8,313 nucleotides of DNA, from contig PEUR01000120.1 in NCBI GenBank assembly GCA_002780675.1, positions 1 through 8,313 of the forward strand, read 5' to 3'. Below are positions 1 to 6,887 of the stretch, one piece after another. Numbering within the stretch: the stretch's first letter is position 1; the number at the start of each line of letters is the position of its first letter. The notes under the pieces are model-generated. The model ran no database searches and was not told the origin of the DNA. It saw only the letters and a program-made list of their open reading frames with translations. Position numbers and translations under genes: made by a program. This DNA comes from Gallionellales bacterium CG03_land_8_20_14_0_80_55_15. Its GTDB lineage: Bacteria > Pseudomonadota > Gammaproteobacteria > Burkholderiales > Gallionellaceae.

Positions 1-1946
1 TCGTCGCCAGCCCACAACTGTCGCTGAGTTCGGGAGCGATCAAAGGCTGGGACAGGCGCAACGCTTTCTACTACCAGTTGCTGGCGGGATTGGCCAGGCA
101 TTACGATTTCGACATCGAGCAATCCTTCGAGAGTTTGCCGGATGCCATCCAGCAAGTGGTGCTGTACGGCAGCGGCAAACAGGAAATCGCCTTTCAGTAC
201 CTGAATGAGCGCGGCAAACCCATGCTGCGCGAACATGCGTTCGAGGGCATCGTCTCTAATCTGGAACGCCGCTACAAAGAGACCGATTCGCCTGCCGTGC
301 GCGAGGAACTGTCGAAATATCTGAACAGTTGCACCTGCACGGAATGCAACGGCACGCGATTGCGCCTGGCAGCACGCCATGTACGGGTCGCGAACAAGAA
401 CCTCTATGAAATAAATAAATTACCATTAAATCAAGCACTTATATTTTTTCATCAATTAAGACTGCAAGGACAGAAACAGACGATTGCAGAAAAGATCGTG
501 CATGAGATCGCCAGCCGCCTGACCTTTTTAAACAACGTCGGATTGAATTATCTGACGCTGGAACGTTCCGCCGAGACGCTTTCAGGTGGCGAAGCGCAGC
601 GCATCCGGCTCGCCTCGCAGATAGGCTCAGGCCTCACCGGGGTGATGTATGTGCTGGACGAGCCTTCCATCGGCCTGCATCAACGCGATAACGACCGCTT
701 GTTACAAACCTTGAAGAAGCTGCGCGACATGGGCAACAGCGTGATCGTGGTGGAACACGATGAAGACGCTATCCGCCACGCCGACTATGTGGTGGACATG
801 GGTCCGGGTGCGGGCGAACACGGTGGGTGTGTCATCGCACAAGGCACGCCTGAAGCCATCTGCCGCGACAAACATTCGCTGACGGGAGATTATTTGACGG
901 GTCGCCGCAGCATTCCGGTGCCAGAAATCAGGCGCCAGCCCAATCCCGAACGCATGTTGCAAATCAGCGGGGCCTCCGGTAACAACCTGAAATCAGTCAC
1001 CCTGAACCTGCCCGTCGGCTTATTGACCTGCGTGACGGGCGTGTCGGGATCGGGCAAATCCACCCTGATCAACGACACGCTGTTTCCCGCCGTTTCGCAA
1101 CACTTGTACCCTAGCGCCACCGAACCCGCTGCATTTGCCGAAATCAGCGGACTGGAGTTTTTCGACAAGGTGATCAACGTGGATCAAAGCCCGATCGGAC
1201 GCACGCCGCGTTCCAATCCGGCCACTTACACCGGCCTGTTTACGCCGATACGCGACTTGTTCGCCGGTGTGCCCTCGGCACGCGAACGCGGCTATGGTCC
1301 TGGGCGCTTCTCGTTCAACGTCAAGGGTGGGCGCTGCGAATCCTGTCAGGGCGACGGCGTAATCAAGGTCGAAATGCACTTTATGCCCGACATTTATGTG
1401 CCTTGCGATGTCTGTCACGGGCAGCGCTACAACCGCGAGACGCTGGAGATTCAATACAAAGGCAAAAATATCCAGCAGATATTGGAGATGACGGTCGAGG
1501 CGGCGCACGAATTCTTTAAGGCCGTGCCGGTTCTCGCACGCAAACTGCAAACCCTGCTGGACGTAGGCTTAGGCTATATCACGCTGGGGCAATCAGCCAC
1601 TACGCTGTCCGGCGGCGAGGCGCAGCGCGTCAAACTATCGCTGGAACTCTCCAAACGCGACACCGGACGCACGCTGTATATTTTGGACGAACCCACCACC
1701 GGACTGCATTTTCACGACATCGCGCAGTTGCTGCGCGTGATCCATAAACTGCGCGACCAGGGCAATACGCTGGTGGTGATCGAGCATAATCTGGATGTCA
1801 TCAAAACCGCCGACTGGGTGATAGACCTGGGGCCCGAAGGCGGCAACGGCGGGGGACAAATCATCGCCGAAGGTACGCCCAAGGAAATTGCCGGCAATCC
1901 GCACAGCGTGACCGGAGCGTATTTGCAGCAGGTGCTGGCAAAATAG
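1..1946 (+). CDS. uvrA: UvrA, excinuclease ABC subunit A (5' end cut off by the window)
   Basis: UvrA is the ATPase that recognises DNA damage and loads UvrB in nucleotide excision repair in the cytoplasm. The reading frame is open from the left edge (first full codon at 3), with about 647 codons present. The family is about 940 residues long, so roughly the first 300, including the first Walker A motif and the first classical zinc finger, lie outside. Visible in order: a Cys-rich [11 protein letters not shown] segment (330-362), the first ABC signature LSGGEAQR (579-602) followed by a Walker B with [10 protein letters not shown], the second Walker [10 protein letters not shown] (1038-1064), a zinc finger with CESC and CDVC pairs (1335-1415), the second signature LSGGEAQR (1605-1628), Walker B TLYILDEP (1671-1694) and an H-loop VVIEHN. 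All key residues of the second ATPase are intact and the C-terminus is complete. One stretch (408-461) is strikingly AT-rich. arfB starts five bases after the stop. Identification is near certain. Confidence 0.98.
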   Translation, partial: VASPQLSLSSGAIKGWDRRNAFYYQLLAGLARHYDFDIEQSFESLPDAIQQVVLYGSGKQEIAFQYLNERGKPMLREHAFEGIVSNLERRYKETDSPAVREELSKYLNSCTCTECNGTRLRLAARHVRVANKNLYEINKLPLNQALIFFHQLRLQGQKQTIAEKIVHEIASRLTFLNNVGLNYLTLERSAETLSGGEAQRIRLASQIGSGLTGVMYVLDEPSIGLHQRDNDRLLQTLKKLRDMGNSVIVVEHDEDAIRHADYVVDMGPGAGEHGGCVIAQGTPEAICRDKHSLTGDYLTGRRSIPVPEIRRQPNPERMLQISGASGNNLKSVTLNLPVGLLTCVTGVSGSGKSTLINDTLFPAVSQHLYPSATEPAAFAEISGLEFFDKVINVDQSPIGRTPRSNPATYTGLFTPIRDLFAGVPSARERGYGPGRFSFNVKGGRCESCQGDGVIKVEMHFMPDIYVPCDVCHGQRYNRETLEIQYKGKNIQQILEMTVEAAHEFFKAVPVLARKLQTLLDVGLGYITLGQSATTLSGGEAQRVKLSLELSKRDTGRTLYILDEPTTGLHFHDIAQLLRVIHKLRDQGNTLVVIEHNLDVIKTADWVIDLGPEGGNGGGQIIAEGTPKEIAGNPHSVTGAYLQQVLAK

Positions 1947-1951
1947 CGACC

Positions 1952-2368
1952 ATGCAAATCCCCCGTCAAATGACCCTCCCGGATAGCGAAATCGAACTAA
2001 ACGCGATACGCGCACAGGGCGCGGGCGGACAAAACGTCAACAAGGTCGCGACCGCCATCCACCTGCGCTTCGACATCAAAGCCTCGTCGCTGCCGGACGA
2101 CACCAAGCAAAAGCTGCTGCAACTGAAAGACCGGCGCATCAGCCACGAAGGCATACTCATCCTCAAGGCGCAGCGCTATCGCACACAGAAAAAGAATCGT
2201 GCAGATGCGCTGGAACGGCTTATGGCGTTAATCGAAAGCGCCAGATTCTCGCCCAAACAAAGGAAGCCGACCAAACCCACCCGAAGCTCAAGAAAAAAAC
2301 GCCTGGAAGGCAAAACCAGACGTGGGGAACTCAAAATACTGCGCGGCAAAAATACCGGAAGCGAATAG
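1952..2368 (+). CDS. arfB: ArfB (YaeJ) ribosome-rescue peptidyl-tRNA hydrolase
   Basis: The 138-residue product matches ArfB/YaeJ (140 residues in E. coli). This family enters the A site of ribosomes stalled without a stop codon and hydrolyses the peptidyl-tRNA. The release-factor-type catalytic domain comes first, with the GGQ motif at residues 25-27 inside AQGAGGQNVNK. A linker and a highly basic tail (about 102-133, with KPTKPTRSSRKKR) follow; in the family this tail inserts into the empty mRNA channel. Small size and the absence of codon-recognition domains exclude RF1 and RF2. The ATG at 1952 is preferred over the one at 1970 because residues 3-10 align with the E. coli N-terminus. There is no clear Shine-Dalgarno sequence, and the start lies five bases after the uvrA stop, so translation is probably coupled to uvrA (inference). 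It converges with cysK. Confidence 0.95.
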   Translation: MQIPRQMTLPDSEIELNAIRAQGAGGQNVNKVATAIHLRFDIKASSLPDDTKQKLLQLKDRRISHEGILILKAQRYRTQKKNRADALERLMALIESARFSPKQRKPTKPTRSSRKKRLEGKTRRGELKILRGKNTGSE

Positions 2369-2469
2369 ACCGGGTTGATAGCTGGCAACATCGTATCAAG
2401 CCCTCTGGCGCATACACTCTACCGCGCACCATGCGACCTACCGGGTTATTGACAGAGTGCTAACAAATC

Positions 2470-3447
2470 TCAAATAGCAACACCTTTTCCATCAAACACT
2501 CCCTCGAATAACACAGAGCTTAAATAACGTTCACCCGAATCGGGAAGAATGACAACAATAGTCTTGCCAGCATTCTCTGGCAGTTTGGCCAACCGCACCG
2601 CCACTGCAACCGCAGCCCCGCAAGAGATACCTGACAATATGCCTTCTTCTCTGGCCAGACGGCGCGCATAAAGCACCGCCTCTTCATTGCTGACCTGTTC
2701 GATCTTGTCTACCAATGACATATCCAGCGTATCGGGAACAAAACCAGCACCTATACCCTGAATTTTGTGCGGTCCTGGTTTAATGGCTTCCCCTGCGCGC
2801 GTTTGGGTAAGGACGGGGCTGGCAGATGGCTCGACTGCCACGGATATAATGGCTTTACCTTGAGTCTGTTTGATATAACGAGAAACACCGGTAATCGTGC
2901 CACCTGTACCTACACCAGATACGAAAATATCCACCTTCCCATCCGTATCATCCCAAATTTCCGGACCCGTCGTTTTCTCATGAATAGCAGGATTGGCGGG
3001 ATTCTTAAATTGATGTAACAGCACATATTTGTCAGGGTCGGAGGCAGCTATCTCTTCCGCCTTACGAATGGCACCACTCATTCCCTTTGCACCTTCCGTA
3101 AGAACGAGCGTAGCACCAAACGCCAACAACAACTTGCGGCGCTCAACGCTCATCGTGTCCGGCATCGTCAGGGTGATGGGAATGCCACGAGCGGCTGCGA
3201 CAAATGCAAGCGAGATACCGGTATTACCGCTGGTAGGTTCAACCAGATGTTTGCCAGGTCCCAGCAGTCCGCGGCGTCCCGCATCGGTAATCATCGCCGC
3301 ACCGATACGACATTTGACAGAGTACGCGGGATTACGCCCCTCTATTTTGGCAAGAATCACGACAGGCGCACCATCCGCTATACGATTAAGTCGCACTAAC
3401 GGTGTGTGCCCAATAGACAGTGAATTATCATCGAACCAGTTTGACAT
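2470..3447 (-). CDS. cysK: Cysteine synthase A (O-acetylserine sulfhydrylase)
   Basis: This PLP enzyme makes cysteine from O-acetylserine and sulfide, the last step of sulfate assimilation, in the cytoplasm. From the chosen start it is 325 residues (E. coli CysK 323) and resembles CysK end to end. Visible are the PLP-lysine motif SVKCR (Lys45), the substrate loop PTSGNTG (71-77), the phosphate-binding GVGTGGT (178-184), SGISCGAA (272-279) and PDSGERYLS (302-310). CysK rather than CysM is favoured by length and by the N-terminus with [14 protein letters not shown]. An upstream in-frame ATG at 3477 would add ten residues not expected in the family; the ATG at 3447 has a strong GGAGGT before it and is preferred. 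The gene is downstream of rplQ on the same strand but separated by a terminator, so it is probably transcribed alone. Its 3' end converges with arfB without an obvious terminator. Confidence 0.96.
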   Translation of the reverse strand: MSNWFDDNSLSIGHTPLVRLNRIADGAPVVILAKIEGRNPAYSVKCRIGAAMITDAGRRGLLGPGKHLVEPTSGNTGISLAFVAAARGIPITLTMPDTMSVERRKLLLAFGATLVLTEGAKGMSGAIRKAEEIAASDPDKYVLLHQFKNPANPAIHEKTTGPEIWDDTDGKVDIFVSGVGTGGTITGVSRYIKQTQGKAIISVAVEPSASPVLTQTRAGEAIKPGPHKIQGIGAGFVPDTLDMSLVDKIEQVSNEEAVLYARRLAREEGILSGISCGAAVAVAVRLAKLPENAGKTIVVILPDSGERYLSSVLFEGVFDGKGVAI

Positions 3448-3449
3448 AA

Positions 3450-3463
3450 AACCTCCAGAGGTT
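3450..3463 (-). promoter_or_regulatory. cysK ribosome binding site inside a short inverted repeat
   Basis: On the minus strand the sequence AACCTCTGGAGGTT stands just before the cysK ATG at 3447. Its second half contains GGAGGT, a near-perfect Shine-Dalgarno sequence, only three bases from the ATG, which fixes the start. The two six-base arms are complementary around a central TG, so the RNA could form a five-base-pair hairpin with a four-base loop that partly covers the Shine-Dalgarno. Whether that matters for translation is not known. Confidence 0.6.
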
Positions 3464-3529
3464 AGTGTAATCAGCATTTACGCGACCACCAGATAACGGT
3501 AGAACGCGAAAATTCCGAGTGCATGATAG

Positions 3530-3557
3530 CAAAAAGCCGGACGTATCCGGCTTTTTG
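3530..3557 (-). terminator. Intrinsic terminator of the alpha ribosomal operon
   Basis: A perfect 12-base-pair inverted repeat with GC core GCCGGA/TCCGGC and flanking A and T runs surrounds a four-base loop. Read on the minus strand, 23 bases after the rplQ stop, it gives a stem closed by a UACG loop and ends in a run of five U. This is a textbook Rho-independent terminator for transcripts coming from rplQ, and it separates the ribosomal operon from cysK. Confidence 0.92.
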
Positions 3558-3580
3558 TTCAACTCTTAACAGAGAGCTCT

Positions 3581-3967
3581 TTATTCAGCATCTACCGCAA
3601 TGGCATCAGCGGGGCGATCCATCAGTTCAACCAGCGCCATCGGAGCGTTATCTCCTTGACGAAAACCGAACTTCAGAACGCGCAAATAACCCCCGTTACG
3701 TGTTGCATAACGCGGGCCAAGCTCTTCAAACAACTTGACGACCATCTCACGATCACGCAAACGTGCAAATGCAAGGCGACGATTTGCAAGACTTGGTTTT
3801 TTACCCAAAGTCAGAATAGGTTCTGCAATACGGCGCAGTTCCTTAGCCTTAGGCAGAGTGGTTTTGATGACTTCATGACGCAATAGTGAAACAGTCATGT
3901 TGCGGAACATCGCAAGACGGTGACTGCTGGTACGGTTGAGTTTTCTTAAACCTAAACGGTGACGCAT
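3581..3967 (-). CDS. rplQ: 50S ribosomal protein L17
   Basis: L17 is a large-subunit protein that lies near the polypeptide exit. The product is 128 residues (E. coli 127). It begins [17 protein letters not shown] and carries the typical C-terminal block with [22 protein letters not shown]. The AAGAGAGG-like ribosome binding site before the ATG supports the start. It is the last gene of the alpha operon and is followed by a strong terminator. It is separated from rpoA by 91 bases, unusually long for this otherwise compact operon, and that gap contains a tandem repeat. Nothing in the protein itself is unusual. Confidence 0.98.
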   Translation of the reverse strand: MRHRLGLRKLNRTSSHRLAMFRNMTVSLLRHEVIKTTLPKAKELRRIAEPILTLGKKPSLANRRLAFARLRDREMVVKLFEELGPRYATRNGGYLRVLKFGFRQGDNAPMALVELMDRPADAIAVDAE

Positions 3968-3986
3968 AATTTGCCTCTCTTAACTT

Positions 3987-4041
3987 CTGTTATCCACTCT
4001 TCAAAGCGGACTTATGTTATTCCACTGCTTAAAGCGGACTT
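3987..4041 (-). repeat. Imperfect tandem repeat (28 + 27 bases) between rpoA and rplQ
   Basis: On the minus strand two adjacent units, 4041-4014 and 4013-3987, both begin AAGTCCGCTTT and continue with AGTGGA and TAACA. The middle differs (AAGC against GAAG) and one unit has an extra A. A third, degenerate start (AAGTTAAG) follows directly. Within each unit TCCGCT can pair with AGTGGA (one G-U pair) around a six-base loop, so the RNA would carry two small hairpins between the rpoA stop and the rplQ ribosome binding site. The function is unknown; chance duplication is possible. Confidence 0.75.
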
Positions 4042-4058
4042 CTTGTTTATCGAGCCGC

Positions 4059-5027
4059 TTAAGCAGCAGCAACTGGCCAGTTTTCCAGTTTCATGCCCAG
4101 CGACAAATTGTGCTCAGCAAGAACCTGTTTAATTTCATTCAAGGACTTGCGACCCAGATTAGGGGTACGCAAAAGATCATTTTCAGAATACTGAATCAAA
4201 TCGCCAATGTAATGGATACTTTGCGCCTTGAGACAGTTAGATGAACGTGGAGTCAACTCAAGCTCGTCTACCGGCCGCAACAAAATAGGATCAACTTGCG
4301 GCACATGCTCTTTCTCAATTACCGGTTCAGCACCTTCAAGCGCTGCAAACACGGAGAATTGATCAACGAGAATGCGAGCTGCATTTCGAATCGCTTGCTC
4401 TGGATCTATTGCGCCATTGGTTTCAATGTTCATAATCAGTTTATCCAGATCAGTGCGCTGTTCAACACGCGCACTCTCAACGGCATAACTGACACGACTC
4501 ACCGGACTAAAAGATGCATCCAATGCAATGTGACCTACTGCGCGCGTTTCATTCGGCAATTGGCGAGATATTGAAGAAACATAACCACGACCTTGTTCGA
4601 CTTTAATCTGCATGTCCAGCTTACCGCCGGCAGTCAAATGCGCAATCACATGATCAGGATTCAAAACTTCAACTTCAGCATTGCTGGAGATATCAGCAGC
4701 GGTGACAACACATGGACCATCCTTCTTAAGAGCAAGGACAACCTCTTTAATGCCATGCAAACGCAAAACAACACCTTTGAGGTTCAACAAAATATCAACG
4801 ACATCTTCCTGCACGCCATCAATTGTCGCGTATTCATGCAATACGCCCGACATCATCACTTCAGTGGGCGCGGCACCAGCCATGGAAGACAGCAAAATAC
4901 GACGCAAAGCATTGCCCAAAGTATGTCCAAAACCGCGTTCAAATGGCTCCATTACCACTTTAGCTTGGGTGTCGGATATCTTTTGAACGTCAATTATGCG
5001 TGGCTTCAAAAAATCATTGTTATACAT
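4059..5027 (-). CDS. rpoA: DNA-directed RNA polymerase alpha subunit
   Basis: The alpha subunit dimerises to start RNA polymerase assembly, and its C-terminal domain contacts UP-element DNA and activators. The product is 322 residues (E. coli 329). The N-terminal domain (about 1-230) contains the conserved assembly segment [19 protein letters not shown] (30-48). A linker follows, then the C-terminal domain (about 245-318) with helix-hairpin-helix residues. R261, N264, G292, K294 and S295 correspond to the E. coli DNA-binding residues R265, N268, G296, K298 and S299, so UP-element recognition should be intact (inference from alignment by eye). It starts at the ATG at 5027 with CGGAG upstream, 17 bases after rpsD, within the alpha operon. 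The C-terminus ends in a short alanine run. Confidence 0.99.
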   Translation of the reverse strand: MYNNDFLKPRIIDVQKISDTQAKVVMEPFERGFGHTLGNALRRILLSSMAGAAPTEVMMSGVLHEYATIDGVQEDVVDILLNLKGVVLRLHGIKEVVLALKKDGPCVVTAADISSNAEVEVLNPDHVIAHLTAGGKLDMQIKVEQGRGYVSSISRQLPNETRAVGHIALDASFSPVSRVSYAVESARVEQRTDLDKLIMNIETNGAIDPEQAIRNAARILVDQFSVFAALEGAEPVIEKEHVPQVDPILLRPVDELELTPRSSNCLKAQSIHYIGDLIQYSENDLLRTPNLGRKSLNEIKQVLAEHNLSLGMKLENWPVAAA

Positions 5028-5044
5028 AAGCTACTCCGCGTGGA

Positions 5045-5674
5045 TTACTTGGAATACAACTCAACCACGAGATGCTCGTTGATGGTTGCAGGCAGTTCAG
5101 CACGTTGTGGGTTGGCCTTAAACACACCCTTGAATGCCTTCGTGTCCATTTCAAGCCACTCAGGGAAGCCACGTTGCTCAGCAGCAGCAATTGCTGCCTT
5201 GATACGCAACTGCGACTTGCTTTTTTCAGCCACTTCAACAACGTCACCAGGACGCACCAAGTAAGAGGGTATATTGACGCGCTTACCATTTACCAAAAGA
5301 CTATTGTGACGCACGATTTGACGCGCTTCGGCACGTGACGCGCCAAAACCCATCCGGTAGGACACATTATCCAAACGCGCTTCCAGCAACTGAAGCAAAG
5401 ATTCACCAGTGATACCACGCGAAGCCTCTGCTTTTTTATAGGTAAGACGGAACTGACGTTCAAGCACGCCGTAAATACGACGGACTTTTTGTTTTTCACG
5501 CAACTGACCACCGTATTCAGACAGACGGGTATTTCTTCTTTGCCCATGCTGACCAGGCGGATATGCCCTACGCTCTACAGCACATTTGTCAGTAAAGCAC
5601 TTTTCGCCTTTCAAAAACAACTTCTCGCCTTCACGGCGGCATTTGCGGCATTTTGCATCAAGATTTCTAGCCAA
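5045..5674 (-). CDS. rpsD: 30S ribosomal protein S4 (TTG start)
   Basis: S4 binds 16S rRNA early in assembly of the small subunit, and in E. coli it represses translation of the alpha operon. From a TTG start at 5674 the product is 209 residues (E. coli 206), beginning with the typical ARNLDAKC. Cys9, Cys12, Cys26 and Cys31 form the zinc-binding N-terminus seen in many bacteria; E. coli S4 has lost it. The S4 RNA-binding domain spans about 99-160, and the C-terminus HLVVELYSK is typical. An in-frame ATG at 5722 would add 16 residues foreign to the family and overlap rpsK by 31 bases. The TTG is preceded by GGGAG at a spacing of six and gives the conserved N-terminus, so it is chosen. It lies 17 bases after rpsK and 17 before rpoA. 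Confidence 0.97.
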   Translation of the reverse strand: MARNLDAKCRKCRREGEKLFLKGEKCFTDKCAVERRAYPPGQHGQRRNTRLSEYGGQLREKQKVRRIYGVLERQFRLTYKKAEASRGITGESLLQLLEARLDNVSYRMGFGASRAEARQIVRHNSLLVNGKRVNIPSYLVRPGDVVEVAEKSKSQLRIKAAIAAAEQRGFPEWLEMDTKAFKGVFKANPQRAELPATINEHLVVELYSK

Positions 5675-5680
5675 GATCAA

Positions 5681-5685
5681 CTCCC
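5681..5685 (-). promoter_or_regulatory. Ribosome binding site deciding the rpsD TTG start
   Basis: GGGAG on the minus strand lies six bases before the TTG at 5674, in the 17-base gap after the rpsK stop. No ATG or GTG is available at this spacing, and the protein reading from this TTG begins exactly where S4 proteins do. Confidence 0.75.
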
Positions 5686-5691
5686 AATAAA

Positions 5692-6081
5692 TTAGATACG
5701 ACGCTTTTTCGGTGGACGGCAACCGTTATGCGGCACCGGCGTAATATCGGAAATGCTTGTGATCTTAAAACCAGCTGCATTCAATGCACGGACTGTAGAC
5801 TCACGACCCGGACCCGGGCCTTTGATTCGCACTTCAAGATTTTTAACGCCACATTCGGCCGCAGACTTGGCAACAACTTCAGCAGCAACTTGAGCTGCAA
5901 AAGGGGTACTTTTACGCGAACCCTTAAAACCGTTCGCACCACTGGTAGACCAAGCCAAGGCGTTACCTTGACGGTCAGTAATGGTTACAATCGTGTTATT
6001 GAAAGAAGCATGAACATGTGCAATGCCTTCAGCTACATTCTTTTTTACTTTTTTGCGCACTTTCGTGCTTGGCTTAGCCAT
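5692..6081 (-). CDS. rpsK: 30S ribosomal protein S11
   Basis: S11 sits on the platform of the small subunit near the mRNA exit. The product is 129 residues, the same length as in E. coli. It has the basic N-terminus, the conserved [17 protein letters not shown] segment (24-40) and the signature block from GPGPGRES (88-95) through [12 protein letters not shown] near the end. The Asn-Gly at 119-120 matches the site where E. coli S11 carries isoaspartate, so the same modification is possible here (family knowledge). The ATG at 6081 has AGAGGA upstream; the gene lies 30 bases after rpsM. Confidence 0.98.
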   Translation of the reverse strand: MAKPSTKVRKKVKKNVAEGIAHVHASFNNTIVTITDRQGNALAWSTSGANGFKGSRKSTPFAAQVAAEVVAKSAAECGVKNLEVRIKGPGPGRESTVRALNAAGFKITSISDITPVPHNGCRPPKKRRI

Positions 6082-6111
6082 AATAAAATCCTCTAATGCG
6101 TTAAAGCAAAC

Positions 6112-6477
6112 TTACTTTTTGGCGCCTGCAATCGCTTTACGCGGACCCTTGCGAGTACGAGCATTGGTGCGAGTACGTTGACCGCGACAAGGAAGACCAC
6201 GACGATGACGCAGGCCACGATAGCAACCCAAATCCATCAGACGCTTGATGTTCATTGTCGTTTCACGACGCAGATCACCTTCTACTGTGAATTTAGCGAC
6301 TTCCTCACGCAGCTTTTCAACTTCTGCATCAGTCAGGTCTTTCATCTTGGTACTGGGGTTAATTCCAGCTGAAGCGCAAATACCTTGCGAAAGAATACGT
6401 CCGATACCATAAATTGCAGTTAAAGCAATAACAGTATGTTGATGGTTTGGGATATTTACCCCTGCAATACGTGCCAT
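6112..6477 (-). CDS. rpsM: 30S ribosomal protein S13
   Basis: S13 lies in the head of the small subunit and forms bridges to the large subunit; its C-terminal tail reaches the P-site tRNA. The product is 121 residues (E. coli 118). It begins [10 protein letters not shown] and has the helix-turn region with IYGIG (22-26), then EGDLRRE (66-72), [18 protein letters not shown] (85-102) and a basic tail with [10 protein letters not shown]. It is the first gene of the alpha operon as defined in E. coli. The start at 6477 has AGGAT upstream, and a good promoter lies in the 55-base gap to rpmJ, so it may be transcribed both from that promoter and by read-through from the spc genes. Confidence 0.98.
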   Translation of the reverse strand: MARIAGVNIPNHQHTVIALTAIYGIGRILSQGICASAGINPSTKMKDLTDAEVEKLREEVAKFTVEGDLRRETTMNIKRLMDLGCYRGLRHRRGLPCRGQRTRTNARTRKGPRKAIAGAKK

Positions 6478-6503
6478 GCAGCTATCCTATCATTAAATAA
6501 AAA

Positions 6504-6532
6504 ATTATATCACCAACTACAAAGTTAAACAA
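6504..6532 (-). promoter_or_regulatory. Predicted sigma70 promoter of the alpha operon
   Basis: On the minus strand the -10 is a perfect TATAAT (6509-6504) preceded by TG plus one base, giving a full extended -10. The -35 candidate TTGTTT (6532-6527) is at the ideal 17-base spacing and matches three of six consensus positions. It lies directly after the rpmJ stop, where the alpha-operon promoter sits in E. coli. The start of transcription would fall near 6497, leaving a leader of about 20 bases before rpsM. AT-rich DNA can produce such matches by chance, but the position makes it credible. Confidence 0.65.
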
Positions 6533-6646
6533 TTAACCTTGACGTTGCTTATGACGCGGTTCAATGCAAATAACACGAACAACACGTTTACGAATAACAA
6601 TTCTGCAGTTACGGCAGATCCTTTTTACTGATGCTTGAACTCTCAT
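6533..6646 (-). CDS. rpmJ: 50S ribosomal protein L36, zinc-binding form
   Basis: This 37-residue protein is the smallest of the large subunit. The reading begins [14 protein letters not shown] and ends EPRHKQRQG. The zinc ribbon ligands Cys11, Cys14, Cys27 and His32 are all present, so this is the zinc-binding form rather than a zinc-free paralogue. A clear AGGAGA lies seven bases upstream of the ATG at 6646. It sits between infA (22 bases upstream) and rpsM (55 bases downstream), the usual betaproteobacterial position. Length, motif and context all agree. Confidence 0.97.
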   Translation of the reverse strand: MRVQASVKRICRNCRIVIRKRVVRVICIEPRHKQRQG

Positions 6647-6668
6647 TTACTTCTCCTAACTTGGTTAA

Positions 6669-6887
6669 TTATTTAGCGCGGAAAACAATTCGCGCTCGAC
6701 TCAAATCATAGGGAGTTAAATCAACTGTTACTTTATCGCCAGGCAAAATACGGATGTAGTGCATACGCATTTTTCCGGAAATATGACCTAATACCTCATG
6801 ACCATTTTCCAATTTAACTCGAAATGTCGCGTTTGGTAACGACTCCAGGATCTCTCCTTGCATCTGAATTGCATCTTCTTTTGCCAT
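6669..6887 (-). CDS. infA: Translation initiation factor IF-1
   Basis: IF-1 binds the A site of the small subunit during initiation and helps IF-2 and IF-3. The product is 72 residues, exactly the E. coli length, a single OB-fold (S1-like) domain beginning [11 protein letters not shown] and containing HISGKMR (35-41), [10 protein letters not shown] (44-53) and a C-terminal RIVFR. Its ATG overlaps the secY stop by one base (TAATG), and its Shine-Dalgarno-like sequence is weak and distant, so it is probably translated by reinitiation after secY (inference). Its place between secY and rpmJ separates this organism from enteric gammaproteobacteria. Confidence 0.98.
   Translation of the reverse strand: MAKEDAIQMQGEILESLPNATFRVKLENGHEVLGHISGKMRMHYIRILPGDKVTVDLTPYDLSRARIVFRAK

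Noticed and set aside
1020..1550. Minus-strand open frame of 176 codons within uvrA
   Set aside because: Antisense to conserved UvrA domains; the length is explained by the GC-rich codon pattern.
2375..2459. Weak inverted repeats (TTGATA/TATCAA and CACTCT/AGAGTG) between arfB and cysK
   Set aside because: Short arms, long loops and no U-run; not acceptable as terminators, so no terminator is called for either convergent gene.
3445..3477. Longer cysK starting at ATG 3477
   Set aside because: The extra ten residues are not part of the CysK family and the downstream ATG has the strong GGAGGT.
3029..3496. Plus-strand open frame of 155 codons opposite cysK
   Set aside because: Antisense to a certain gene, and the protein is unlike any known family.
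3990..3998. DnaA-box-like TTATCCACT on the + strand
   Set aside because: Eight of nine matches but single, inside the rpoA-rplQ repeat, and not near any replication gene; the second repeat unit does not keep it.
4593..5264. Long + strand open frame of 223 codons opposite rpoA and rpsD
   Set aside because: It is wholly antisense to two certain genes, has no family resemblance and no credible ribosome binding site; it is a shadow frame.
6482..6493. Three-codon mini-ORF (ATG ATA GGA TAG) just before rpsM
   Set aside because: It overlaps the rpsM Shine-Dalgarno, has no ribosome binding site of its own and is short enough to be chance.
6524..6537. Five-base inverted repeat GTTAA/TTAAC at the rpmJ stop as a terminator of the spc operon
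   Set aside because: The stem is AT-only and no U-run follows directly; it more likely just overlaps the -35 region of the alpha promoter.
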